A stretch of DNA of 64,000 nucleotides from assembly GCA_026075535.2 (NCBI GenBank), contig AP026543.1, positions 2,046,001 through 2,110,000 of the forward strand. Direction: 5' to 3'. This DNA comes from Tricholoma matsutake. Taxonomy: Eukaryota > Basidiomycota > Agaricomycetes > Agaricales > Tricholomataceae. Positions 55,864-64,000 of the stretch are shown one piece after another. Made by a program: the position numbers and the translations under genes. Position 1 is the first letter of the stretch, and every line of letters begins with the position of its first letter. The notes below the pieces were generated by a model. It was not told the origin of the DNA. It saw nothing but the letters and a program-made list of their open reading frames with translations, and ran no database searches.

Positions 55864-56882
55864 TCATATGTATCCTTTGCGCAATTGCTCCTTCAGGAAT
55901 GCATCCACTTCTTCTTGTTCCATCAGAGATAACAGATATACCTTTGACTTCTTCAGCACAAACCCTGGCTTCATCTCGATCACATGATCCCATGGCTTCC
56001 ACACCGGCATTCGCTCAGACTCCTTCTTCTGGAACACTGACAGATATTCATGATACACTTTTGGCACCCATTCCTCCACTGGCTTCTCCACCTTCATGAT
56101 ATTCTTGTCCCATGACTGTCCTCCACAAATTGCTCTAAAGGTTTGCTTCTGCTCTTCTTTCTCGATCATGACCGGAACTTCCTCATTTGGCATTTCCTCA
56201 TCCTCCACTTCCTCCATCATAACAGAATACTTTCTCGGATGTTCTTTCTCTTTCTTTTTCCTTTTTTCCTTCTTCATCTTCCTCCCATACATTTCTTAGG
56301 ACAATGAGTCATTTGTACTTTCCCAGTTTTCCAATCAATTTTGGGATTATGCTTCTGTAACCACAGACATCCTATTATTAGATTGGTTTTCCCAAGATTG
56401 CACACTGTGAATACAGCTCGCTCCTGATGCTCCTGATACCTTAGTACCATAGTCACCTCCTCCTTGATAGTTCCTCCATGATTGACTGTTCCATCAATAT
56501 TGTACACCATTATAGGTTGCACCAGCTTGCGTGTGTTAATACCGTTTCCAGTAATTAAGGACCAATTAATAAATAATCCTGTAGCACCACTATCAAGCAA
56601 TGCTTCCACATCAATTGCTGCATGCGTGTCCACTGTCTTCAGTCCCACAGTCAAGGTGATTTCGGGTTCTATTCGTGCAGAGCAAATAAGGAATTTAGGG
56701 GTTTTCGGAAATGTCGTGTGACAATTTTCTTTGTCATGTGGTTGACAACAGTTGTACTCCTTTTCGTCATGTGATTCAGAATGGTTGTACTCCTCCTCAA
56801 TTTCCTTTTCTGATTTGCTCTGGGTTTCCTCGGATACTAATACATTGTAACGATTCTGGGTCACCAATGGGGAAACCTTCAC
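55864..56882 (-). pseudogene. Gypsy A protease and linker, frameshifted
   Basis: The frame from 56,882 contains the retropepsin box ALLDSGATGLFIN and a TNLIIGCLWLQKHNPKIDW block. It breaks near 56,290 (56,292 begins another frame, rich in Lys/Glu, ending KVYLLSLMEQEEVDAFLKEQL). Pol starts in the -1 frame relative to gag, with GTGA at the gag stop; the -1 frame is also open just upstream, so frameshifting or reinitiation are both possible. Confidence 0.8.
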
Positions 56883-57976
56883 TGGGACTCTTCCACAAAA
56901 TTCTTCTGCTTGCCTTCCTCTGGCTTCACTTCCTCGATTGTAGCTTCCCTAATCTTTCTTTTCTGCCTACAATTCCTAGAAATGTGTCCTAACTGCCCAC
57001 AGTTAAAACATTTAAGTGGGGCTCGTCTCCCTGCTTGATCAACCTCCATTGCCTCTGCTGGTGCTGCTGACTCCGTAACTATAGGTGTCACTGCCATGGC
57101 TGGTGGCTGTGCCCTTGGAGCTTGCACCTGAGGTGCCTTTCCTTTCTCGGACTTTCCTCCTGATGACTTTCCAAATTTACTACTTCCGTACATCAACTTT
57201 GACTCTGCCTGTTCCTGCCGATATTGCCGGTCAAGGCACATTGCCCAATTATACCACTCATCCAACTTCTCTGGCATAGAAGGTAGTCGGTAGATAGACT
57301 TGAATAAAGAGGGATTTAATCCTGCTTTCAAAAACTCTACCAATGCGGCTTCTCCCATGTCTGTTTGCGAAGCTTCTGCTTTGAACTGCAAAATAAATTC
57401 ATCTGCCATTAGGGAACCTTGGCACATGGTCTTTAATTTAGCATTGGCTGTCGCCTTTGGATTAGGGTCTCCAAACTGTGCCTCCAATCTCTCCAGAAAT
57501 TCCTTGAAGGTTGCAAATGGTTTATTTCCCACGCCAATTTGATTAATAGCCTCGTTTCTCCAGAACTGTGCTTTCCCCCCCTGAATGTATGAGAGAGCAA
57601 ACATAATCCTAGACTTGGCTGTATGAAACTCTGGCTTCCTCCCATGGATGTACAATACTATAGAGCTGATGAAGGATTTTGTATTCTCCATGGTACTGTC
57701 AAAGATTTGCAGGGACACATACTTAGGTAAGTGCACTTTTCCATTTCTGGATTTCTCTGCCATCTCATCCTCCTGCGACATCCACTCCACCATCTCCTCC
57801 ATCTCATCATCTCTTTCTCCTGTTGTCTCTGGCTGTACTTCTGCTTGTCTGGGCTGTGATGCTGCCAATACTGACACTAATTGTGACATTTGCACTGTAA
57901 GCGCATCAATTTTCGCCTCTAGTGCTGGTATGGGAACAGGATTAGGGCTGGGATTAGAAGTTGAAGGTTCAGACAT
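56879..57976 (-). CDS. Gypsy A gag
   Basis: 365 codons, uninterrupted. The N-terminus is Pro/Ser-rich with a short coiled coil (IPALEAKIDALTVQMSQLVS), the capsid-like core includes ALSYIQGGKAQFW and FKEFLERLEAQFGDPNPKAT, and a single CCHC zinc knuckle reads CFNCGQLGHISRNC. The product would form the particle that encloses the RNA. It is the only fully open frame left in the element. Confidence 0.92.
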   Translation of the reverse strand: MSEPSTSNPSPNPVPIPALEAKIDALTVQMSQLVSVLAASQPRQAEVQPETTGERDDEMEEMVEWMSQEDEMAEKSRNGKVHLPKYVSLQIFDSTMENTKSFISSIVLYIHGRKPEFHTAKSRIMFALSYIQGGKAQFWRNEAINQIGVGNKPFATFKEFLERLEAQFGDPNPKATANAKLKTMCQGSLMADEFILQFKAEASQTDMGEAALVEFLKAGLNPSLFKSIYRLPSMPEKLDEWYNWAMCLDRQYRQEQAESKLMYGSSKFGKSSGGKSEKGKAPQVQAPRAQPPAMAVTPIVTESAAPAEAMEVDQAGRRAPLKCFNCGQLGHISRNCRQKRKIREATIEEVKPEEGKQKNFVEESQ

Positions 57977-58438
57977 AATTGCAAAATCTGTGATGAATCA
58001 CTTCTTCGACAAACTTAAGATTTGTTCTTTGGGACCTCTCCAAATGTTTATGGGTCATGTGATGGTTTGTCAATCGTTTGTCGTTTGTCAGGCGCCTAAT
58101 TTGACACTTCGGATCAATAACCCTTCCAACAGTGCCTGATCTCGGGGATAACACTGAATTTGGCTTGTAACTAAAATAGTCGTCTGAATAGAGTGATGTA
58201 AATCGTAACTAAACCAGATCCAATCGGTTGTCTGGTTGCAGCTGTCCTAATGATGGGTGCTGCCTCTCGATCACTGGCAGTCACAATGTAAGGCGAGGCC
58301 TGGCGTCGGCTTATGAAAGAAAAGGTAGATTATGTATATACAAGTACTTCTGGCTCGTGCTGAAAGGATGAGTAATTGGATGTGGCGTGGTGAAACAATG
58401 ACGTATGCACAAGTAAGAGAAGGCGCACTGATATGGGA

Positions 58439-58449
58439 AGTTGTGTTCT
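58439..58449 (-). other. Self-complementary primer-binding site, Gypsy A
   Basis: On the minus strand AGAACACAACT starts 2 nt after the 5' LTR. Its exact 11-nt reverse complement, AGTTGTGTTCT, lies in the LTR (plus 58,626-58,636) about 34 nt downstream of a TATATAAA box. The gap and pairing length match the Tf1 self-priming arrangement. Confidence 0.65.
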
Positions 58450-58451
58450 TC

Positions 58452-58854
58452 TGTTAGGGCAACACCCACTATCTGCTAGCTAAGACCATGCAGGTTCTCT
58501 CTACAAGAAGGGGGTGGGATCCGCGCTCATGATGGGGGAACTGATGGTTTTGATGCGAGGGGTTATTAATAGGTGAGTTTGTTGACAAAGGCCTTTCACA
58601 CTGAAATTGTAGGTGAATACCTAAGAGAACACAACTGGGGTCCCCTAGGTGTATATTTAGGGTTTATATACTATGTTACATATATTGTATATTGTTGTTA
58701 CTGATGCACTCGTACATGCGCGTACATTCTGATGCGAAATAAAATTCTCATGCTATCAAAGTGTAGTACTAGTGTCATTTGGCGTCATGTAGCATAATTC
58801 GACATAATAAAATAAAAATGAAATTTTATTAGGTAATGGGGTGGTTTCCTAACA
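58452..58854 (-). repeat. 5' LTR of Gypsy A
   Basis: Same ends as the 3' LTR. Relative to it there is one 4-bp deletion, a short insertion near 58,770 and about 20 substitutions, several of the form CG versus TG/CA. Confidence 0.93.
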
Positions 58855-58859
58855 ATCTC
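58855..58859. repeat. Target-site duplication ATCTC, right of Gypsy A
   Basis: Exact partner of the copy at 52,614-52,618. Confidence 0.9.
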
Positions 58860-58904
58860 CTTCTTGCTCCTCACATTGTACCACTCATCTAAGGCCTTTA
58901 TAGG

Positions 58905-59015
58905 CATACCTTGAGAGCATGATTGAAATTTAAGGCTCGCATGGCTGACAAAGATTGCCGTGGGGCTCTTCCCTGCTACTACACCATCCACCTGGGAACA
59001 CTAAGCATCCATTGG
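58905..59015 (+). repeat. Ngaro split direct repeat B1
   Basis: 111 bp (CATACCTTGAGAGCATGATT ... GCATCCATTGG), repeated with few changes at 60,556-60,666 and directly abutting A2. Confidence 0.85.
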
Positions 59016-59301
59016 ATGAGTTTAAAATGATATTTACACAAGTCCAATGGAGCAACATAGCCTCGAAGATGATGAGATGACACTACATACAGCTAGATCC
59101 CACATGATCCCAGTCTTTCACACTTGAAGACCTGCCCATGCACACCTGTCCTGCATGACCCCACTACCATGTGGTTGCATCGGCTCACCCAAAGAGGAAG
59201 ACTTTTGAGACAACCCCTTTTGCCAGTTTCTCTTCCTGCTGTGACTGTCTTCCTCTCTTGGGTGGGTTTTCTTTACCCACTGGTTTTCTTCCCTGTCCAC
59301 T

Positions 59302-60451
59302 TAGAGTTTTCAGGTCTGGTCGAGTCCGGTTTTTGGACCCTTTTTGGCCCAACTGCGACTGCAACCAGTCGCTGTGCACCCTGGAACCAGTTGGAACCGT
59401 CAAATATATATATAAATTTTATTTATCCTAAGTGAAAAAGTATAATATTAATTAACCCCTCATGTAGGGTGTGAGGGAGGGGTGTTGATACATAGAAATA
59501 GATTCCCCCTCCATCTCACATTTAGAGCAAGGGAGGGGGTGCCAGCCAGAGAGAGAGAACCATAACCCCCTCCATCTCATGTTGGGAGTGAGGGAGGGGG
59601 GTGTAGACAGAGATAACCCCTCCGTCTCATGTTGGGAGTGAGGGAGGGTGGTGTTGCTGTAGAAATAGATGAGAAACCCCTCCATCTTGCATTTCGAGCA
59701 AGGGAGGGGGCGGCGGGGTTGTGATGTGGCATGCATCACTGACTCACGTAGGGAGCGAGAGGCGGGGTTGTGATGTAAGATGCTTTACCATCTTGTTTAG
59801 GGTGAGACGGCAGCTGTATCTAGGTGGAGATCATGTTAATGATCTGGAATGAAAGGAAAAAAAAACACTATTAGTAAATATAAATGATGTAGAAAAAAAG
59901 ATCATACCTATTGGGCTCGACAGCTTTTAAGATGTTGAGCCCATCCCTCTATCTCCTCTACCCATTGCCAGTGCATGCAGTTGTCACCCCCGACTCATGT
60001 TTGGAGCGAGGGAGGTGGTAGTGGCATTGTGAGTTGGTTGGCAGCATGGTTGATGTGTTGCAGTACACATGTGCAAACAAACACATCGTGTCATCATGTC
60101 ATTGTTTACCTGCACAACACAGGTGCAAACAGATGCAAATGGGGTCAGGGTATATAAACCCTGGCACATCCACCCAATTACACCTTTGGCATGCCCTAAA
60201 TGTAATATTAATTAAGTAAAATACATAGAAAATTTCATTTCATTTGTACTTAGTTGACTTTTATATTGCCTTTATGGCTTGATAGGGCTGTTGGTTGCAA
60301 CTGGTTCGAGCAGTGAGCCCAAGCAGGCCAACTGCAACCAGTTGTCACTTCATCGATGCCCCAACTGCAACCAAAGTCCAGTTGCTTGCAGTTGCAGTCC
60401 AGTTGAGTTGCTGGTTTCTTTTGGTTGCGACAACTGGACCTTAAAACACTA
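59302..60451. mobile_element. hAT-like MITE (1,150 bp) with 8-bp TSD
   Basis: Flanked by the exact 8-bp repeat TGTCCACT (59,294-59,301 and 60,452-60,459). Termini TAGAGTTTTCAGGTCTGG and TAGTGTTTTAAGGTCCAG are imperfect inverted repeats. GGTCCAGT/AACTGCAACCAG motifs are frequent near both ends. No transposase frame. The interior holds a GC-rich minisatellite. Comparison with A1 shows the empty site, which confirms the limits. Confidence 0.92.
59455..59790. repeat. Minisatellite of about 50-60-bp units inside the MITE
   Basis: Five to six degenerate units, each starting like CCCCTCCATCTCATGTTGGG and continuing AGTGAGGGAGGGG. The unit core is itself an imperfect inverted repeat (CCCCTCC...GGAGGGG). 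One more diverged unit lies near 59,986. Confidence 0.7.
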
Positions 60452-60555
60452 TGTCCACTGACAGTCTATCTCCTCTCCTTAGTAGTCTATAGAGGCTTCA
60501 TTGAAATTTTCTCATTGTCCCACCCTCCCACTACCTGCTTACATACTACACTGTA

Positions 60556-60666
60556 CATACCTTGAGAGCATGATTGAAATTTAAGGCTTGCATGGCTGAC
60601 AAAGGTTGCCATGGAGCTCTTCCCTGCTACTATGCCATCCACCTGGGAACACTAAGCATCCATTGG
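60556..60666 (+). repeat. Ngaro split direct repeat B2 (right terminus)
   Basis: 111 bp, partner of B1. The sequence after ATTGG (TCATAAATATG...) is unrelated to A, marking the element's right end. Confidence 0.85.
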
Positions 60667-60836
60667 TCATAAATATGAGAATGTTGAGCACTGCTGAGTT
60701 TATGAGGCAGAGCTCAACAATGGCTGAGTAAGCAAGTGAGAAGTAAGTGTTCCATGGATTGCATATGTTTCACAAGACCATTCTTGACTCTCACTTGCAC
60801 TCAGCCATACATTTCTCTTACTAGTCTGAAATAAAC

Positions 60837-62165
60837 ATGTCTTCATCTGTAACAATATCTGATCATGAAGGCATAACTGGGTGCTCTAGTAACTTCTTGA
60901 GGAATGAAGAAAGGAGTGACACAAATCCATCTTCAGGTGTTGGCAACAAACTCAAGAACTTTTTGGAAGGACTGGAAACTGTTAGGAAGAAGAGAAATGA
61001 GTTAAGAGGAAGGACATGAGTGGAACAACTGGGAGAAGTGGTTTTGGATGATGAACCTGACAACATTACACCTTTCCTACAAGCTACCAATGAAATACTT
61101 CCACCAGTCATCTCATGGTCACCTAGTCCTACACCTGCTATGGCTACAGCTACACCCAACAATCCTTTAAATATCAAATTACCTGCTCAACCAAGGAAGG
61201 ATGGCCAGTTGCTTTTCCCTGGATAGTGTTTAAAGGTCTGGTCCAGTCCAGTTTTTTGACTTCCAAATGGGGCAACCACAACCACAACCAGTCTAGGACC
61301 AGTCTTTTTTGGTTAATGGACTGAAAAAAGACTGGTTTGGACCAGTTCTTTGGTGTAAAATTTGTTGTACCAATATGAACCATCTGTATCTCCACAACCA
61401 TCACCCAGAACCTTAAATAAATAGTATTTCATGATAGAGCTTGTAAATACCTGTCATTTGATCCAAATTTTAAGAGATTTTATGAAGATTTGATGTAGAT
61501 ATGAACAAAACTGAATTGCATCTCATAAAGACTTGGGCAAATGTAATGTGACAACTATATATTATGTGACATGCACCCTACATTGATGGATGGTGAGCAT
61601 ATTCTCCTACCTAAAATCCCCTTGTCCAAAAATGGAATGAGGCAAAATGATCAAAATATGAGTGAGTTAGAGTCAAAGTACAAGTTGCACGACAAAATAC
61701 TTGTACCAAAATGAATTTGGTCATACCTTTCTCAATTCTTAACCATTTTTGATGAACCAAGGGTCAAATCAAAGGTAATAATCATGGTTACAAGGATATG
61801 TAGCGCACATAACCTAAACTGGTCTTTTGTGGTCCTTCATTATTTTTGAAAATGAAAGACCTGCAACTGGACCAAAAAAGACTGGTCCATAAATAGACCA
61901 CTGGTCTGGTCCTAATTGGTCCACTTCAGTCCAGTTTCAGTCTTTTTTCTGGTCCTGTGGACTGGATCTTTAAACACTATTTCCCCAGATGAGCAGGCTG
62001 TGAAAGGATCTTTTAAATCCTTTGAAAACACAATCCCTAATGACATCACAGTTCTGGCTGAATGCAATGGTTCTCCACCTCTCTCACTATTCACACTGAC
62101 TGCCCTGCCACTCAAGTTGCATCCATTCATGATTCACTCCAACACATATCATTTGTCTACTGCAG
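60837..62165 (+). pseudogene. Gag-like retroelement ORF split by a MITE
   Basis: An N-terminal frame (MSSSVTISDHEGITGCSS..., then a TGA, then VVLDDEPDNITPFLQATNEI...KDGQLLF) is cut at 61,223. The same frame resumes after the MITE as PDEQAVKGSFKSFENTIPND and GSPPLSLFTLTALP. These blocks recall gag-like ORFs of other fungal retroelements, but the family is not certain. It ends in repeats at about 62,170. It lies outside the Ngaro limits, so it belongs to another element. Confidence 0.5.
61224..61979. mobile_element. hAT-like MITE (756 bp), same family as 59,302-60,451
   Basis: Ends TAGTGTTTAAAGGTCTGG and, inverted, TAGTGTTTAAAGATCCAG. The left end shares TAG(A/T)GTTT...AGGTCTGGTC with the MITE at 59,302. 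The flanks TTCCCTGG/TTCCCCAG look like a diverged 8-bp duplication. GGTCCAGT-type motifs cluster near both ends. No coding capacity. The interrupted reading frame around it defines the limits. Confidence 0.85.
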
Positions 62166-62169
62166 TAAT

Positions 62170-62390
62170 TTACACTCCCCCATATGTTCCACACAGATCC
62201 ATACAGAATTACACAGACTCTGCACAGATCCATATGGAATTACATGGACTCCACACAGATCTGTATGGAATTACATGGACTCTGTATAGACTACACAGAG
62301 TCTGTGCTAGTCCACACAGACTATGCATAATCCATGCTAGTCCATGCAGACTGTGCAGAATCCATGCCAAAGATTTGTGGTGTGAAGTAC
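62170..62390. repeat. Short interspersed direct and inverted motifs
   Basis: CACAGATCCATA, GGAATTACATGGACTC, CAGAGTCTGTG and CTAGTCCA(T/C)GCAGACT recur in both orientations. It looks like the motif-rich end of a DNA transposon cut off by the LTR at 62,397; no partner end is present. Confidence 0.45.
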
Positions 62391-62396
62391 CTTTCT

Positions 62397-62830
62397 TATA
62401 AGGGCAACCTCAGCCTCTAGCAAAGGGAAATCCAAAGTTAAAATTATACTACATATTACAGGGATTGGGGATGCACCTAGCAAAGGGAAATCCGAAGAGA
62501 AAACTCTAAGGATCCCTTTGCCGATGCCCAGTATATGTGAAGATGACAAAATCAAATAATAACCTAAAAATAGAAAAGGCAGAGATAGGCAGATCAAGGC
62601 TGCCGAATGACATCATACCAAGGGGAAGATGTCGGAAGGGGTGCTCTGCCCTCAAATATAAAACTGTCAACATGCACAAACATGATAGAAAGGGAAATTA
62701 GTAATAAAATCCAGAAAAATCATAGAAAATGAAGAATAGAAGGAAATGAAGTGAGGAAAAATATAGAACAAACATAAAAAATAGGAGAAACACACAGGGC
62801 ACCCCCCCTAGTCCCCCTAGTCCCTTTACA
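62397..62830 (-). repeat. 3' LTR of Gypsy family B (right copy)
   Basis: About 434 bp, same family as 290-715, with a duplicated CTAGTCCC segment near its start. On the minus strand it follows the chromodomain and a purine tract, so it is the 3' LTR of an element that continues beyond the right edge. It also contains AGAGTTTTCT (plus 62,498-62,507), the inferred transcript start and self-primer. Confidence 0.88.
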
Positions 62831-62846
62831 TCACCCCCTCTCTAAG
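62831..62846 (-). other. Polypurine tract of Gypsy B (right copy)
   Basis: Minus strand CTTAGAGAGGGGGTGA directly precedes the LTR. Confidence 0.65.
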
Positions 62847-62925
62847 ATGCATCACCCTGATGCATTCGAAATTGCATATGACCAAAGTCCGTGACTTGAA
62901 TGCAACGCGGTGCAGCAGTGTGCCG

Positions 62926-63452
62926 TCAGTGGAATTCCTTGACTAACCAAGGGGCATTCACATCAGACTCTTTGACCCATGAGTTCTCCTCATACCCATA
63001 ACCCTTCCAATGCACCAAATACTGGAGTTTTCCTTGACGCAACTGGCTGTCCAAGATTGACTCAACTTCATATTGGGGTTCTCCCTTGATCACTGTAGGC
63101 AGTGGTGGTGGGTGTGAATGGCATCCCAGGAATGGATCTGGGGGAGCTGGAAGGAGTTTGATGACATGGAAGACTGGGTGGAGTCTGGACATGGAGGCTG
63201 GGAGGTGTAGACAATAGGCATGCATTCCAACATACTTGACGATGGGGAAAGGTCCCAGGAAGTGATGAGTGAGTTTCTTGGATGGACACGTAGTGGAGAT
63301 GTCACTGGAGTCAAGATAAACTCAATCACCAACCTTGTACTGAGGGGTCAGAGAATGGTGTTAGTTGTAAAAGTGTGCCATGTTGTCCTTCACCTTTGCT
63401 AAGGCTGCCTTTGCCTCCTCCAAGCTATCCCGCATGCATTCTGTGAACTCAT
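62926..63452 (-). pseudogene. Gypsy B pol C-terminus with chromodomain, interrupted
   Basis: Reads EAKAALAKVKDNMAHFYN, then stop, HHSLTPQYKVGD, then TGA, VYLDSSDIS..., GPFPIVKYVGMHAYCLHLP, SRLHPVFHVIKLLP, and a chromodomain YEVESILDSQLRQGKLQYL, VHWKGYGYEENSWV. The TGA in GD*VYLD again fits arginine. A frameshift near 63,455 separates it from the integrase core. Confidence 0.8.
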
Positions 63453-64000
63453 TCACCATCTCGATGTGTGAGGGAGTTTGGCGAGGTTCAAATCCATGCG
63501 TGGATGTTGTCCAGTGTCTAAGAGGAAAGGGGTCTGTTGAGTGGAAGCATGGACATGGTTGTTGTATCTGAACTTGGCCAAGGGGAGAAGATCATCCCAA
63601 TTGTCCTGGCGTTCATTGACAAAGATGCAGATGTACTGCTCCAGTTCCTGGTTGACTTGCTCAGTCTGGCCATCAGTTTGTGAATGATAAGCAGTCAAAG
63701 CAAGGAGTTTGATTCCCAGAAGTCGGTACAGCTCGTGAGTGAACTCTGCCATGAACTGAGGGCCACGATCAGAGAGGAAAGCACCAGGAAGTCTGTGTAA
63801 TTTCCACACATGGTGGAGGTAGAGTCGGGTGGCACCCAGGGCACTGACAGTGGTGTGAGTGGGAATGAAGTGAGCGCATTTTCCCACTGAATCAACTGTG
63901 CACAGCACCGCATCCAACCCATTTGACTCTGGCAACTCCACCACAAAGTTGACGCTGACAACATCCCAACAACTCCTTGGAACAGGAAGAGGGTGTAGCT
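63453..64000 (-). CDS. Gypsy B integrase core (partial, runs off right edge)
   Basis: Open from the window edge: SCWDVVSVNFVVELPESNG, AVLCTVDSVGKCAHFIP, LPGAFLSDRGPQFMAEF and AYHSQTDGQTEQVNQELEQ, giving the D, D and E of the catalytic triad, then PLAKFRYNNHVHASTQQTPF. The HHCC finger, RT and gag would lie to the right of the window. A frameshift near 63,455 breaks the link to the chromodomain, so this copy is probably inactive. Confidence 0.85.
   Translation of the reverse strand, partial: LHPLPVPRSCWDVVSVNFVVELPESNGLDAVLCTVDSVGKCAHFIPTHTTVSALGATRLYLHHVWKLHRLPGAFLSDRGPQFMAEFTHELYRLLGIKLLALTAYHSQTDGQTEQVNQELEQYICIFVNERQDNWDDLLPLAKFRYNNHVHASTQQTPFLLDTGQHPRMDLNLAKLPHTSRW

Larger units (their letters stand above)
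52619..58854 (-). mobile_element. Full-length Gypsy chromovirus (family A), inserted in Ngaro
   Basis: 6,236 bp with LTRs of 402 and 403 bp, a 5-bp TSD, PBS, PPT, gag, and a pol ordered PR-RT-RNase H-IN-chromodomain, which places it among chromoviruses. The LTRs differ at roughly 20 positions (mostly transitions) plus small indels, so insertion is not recent. Pol contains six in-frame TGA codons and one frameshift, so the copy is dead. Confidence 0.95.
59016..60519 (+). repeat. Ngaro split direct repeat A2 (interrupted by MITE)
   Basis: 59,016-59,301 plus 60,460-60,519 together match A1. The gap is the hAT-like MITE and its duplicated 8-bp target. Confidence 0.85.
46976..60666 (+). mobile_element. 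Ngaro/DIRS-type YR retrotransposon, nested and decayed
   Basis: The element is defined by split direct repeats: A1 (46,976-47,320), then the internal gag, RT, RNase H and tyrosine-recombinase region, then B1 (58,905-59,015), A2 (59,016-60,519, interrupted) and B2 (60,556-60,666). The B1/A2 junction ATTGG|ATGAG equals the junction that would form if the right end (B2, ...ATTGG) were joined to the left end (A1, ATGAG...), as expected for a circular intermediate inserted by a tyrosine recombinase. A Gypsy element (52,619-58,854) and a hAT-like MITE (59,302-60,451) are inserted; without them the element is about 6.3 kb, a normal Ngaro size. Confidence 0.85.

Noticed and set aside
1..64000. CRISPR arrays, rRNA genes, telomeric repeats
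   Set aside because: Searched by eye; no regularly spaced identical repeats, rRNA-like blocks or TTAGGG arrays were seen.

Overview
The window looks like nuclear DNA from a mushroom-forming basidiomycete (Agaricomycete type). Host genes are split by many short introns (mostly 45-75 nt, GT-AG, with CTAAC-like branch points). Several belong to families I know from basidiomycetes: a WW protein, an NmrA-like protein, a TMEM135-like membrane protein, Ski8, and a giant helicase-AAA protein. The transposons (Ngaro/DIRS-type, Gypsy chromoviruses, Tnp2, hAT-like non-autonomous elements) are typical of Agaricomycetes. Assignments are from sequence reading alone; no database was searched.

Layout. (1) 1-10.1 kb is a transposon graveyard. 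It holds the 5' end of a Gypsy element running off the left edge (LTR 290-715), inserted into a decayed Ngaro-like RT ORF. A broken Tnp2 (CACTA/EnSpm) transposase follows, then a TE-type ORF split by a complete hAT-like MITE. (2) 10.9-39.8 kb is mostly host genes: an HSL-type esterase, a small coiled-coil/proline-rich protein, a 2,333-residue NFX1-type helicase fused to three CbxX/CfxQ AAA+ domains, a long disordered coiled-coil protein, a WW protein, Ski8, ribosomal protein eS12, a NACHT-like protein lacking its P-loop, an EI24/Rrt8-like membrane protein, a frameshifted fragment, and an NmrA-like reductase-fold protein. A TTAAGC-rich candidate transposon lies at about 36.3-38.0 kb. (3) 39.8-44.0 kb has no gene I can support but carries two tandem TIR-bearing repeats. 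(4) 44.0-46.3 kb is a TMEM135-like gene. (5) 47.0-64.0 kb is a nested transposon cluster. An Ngaro element with A1...B1-A2-B2 split direct repeats is interrupted by a full-length Gypsy chromovirus (52,619-58,854, TSD ATCTC) and by a hAT-like MITE. Next come a gag-like ORF split by a related MITE and the 3' end of a second copy of the left-edge Gypsy family.

Two transposon-biology points stand out. Both Gypsy families carry a primer-binding site that matches, with a 2-nt gap from the LTR, a segment inside their own LTR about 30 nt downstream of a TATA-like box. This is the arrangement expected for Tf1-type self-priming. Also, most premature stops in the transposon ORFs are TGA at positions where arginine fits, as expected from CpG deamination (CGA to TGA).

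No wholly new host system is evident. The most unusual host features are the helicase-triple-AAA fusion, a NACHT-like protein without a nucleotide-binding loop and with a membrane tail, and a candidate C/D snoRNA in an intron just after the eS12 stop codon.
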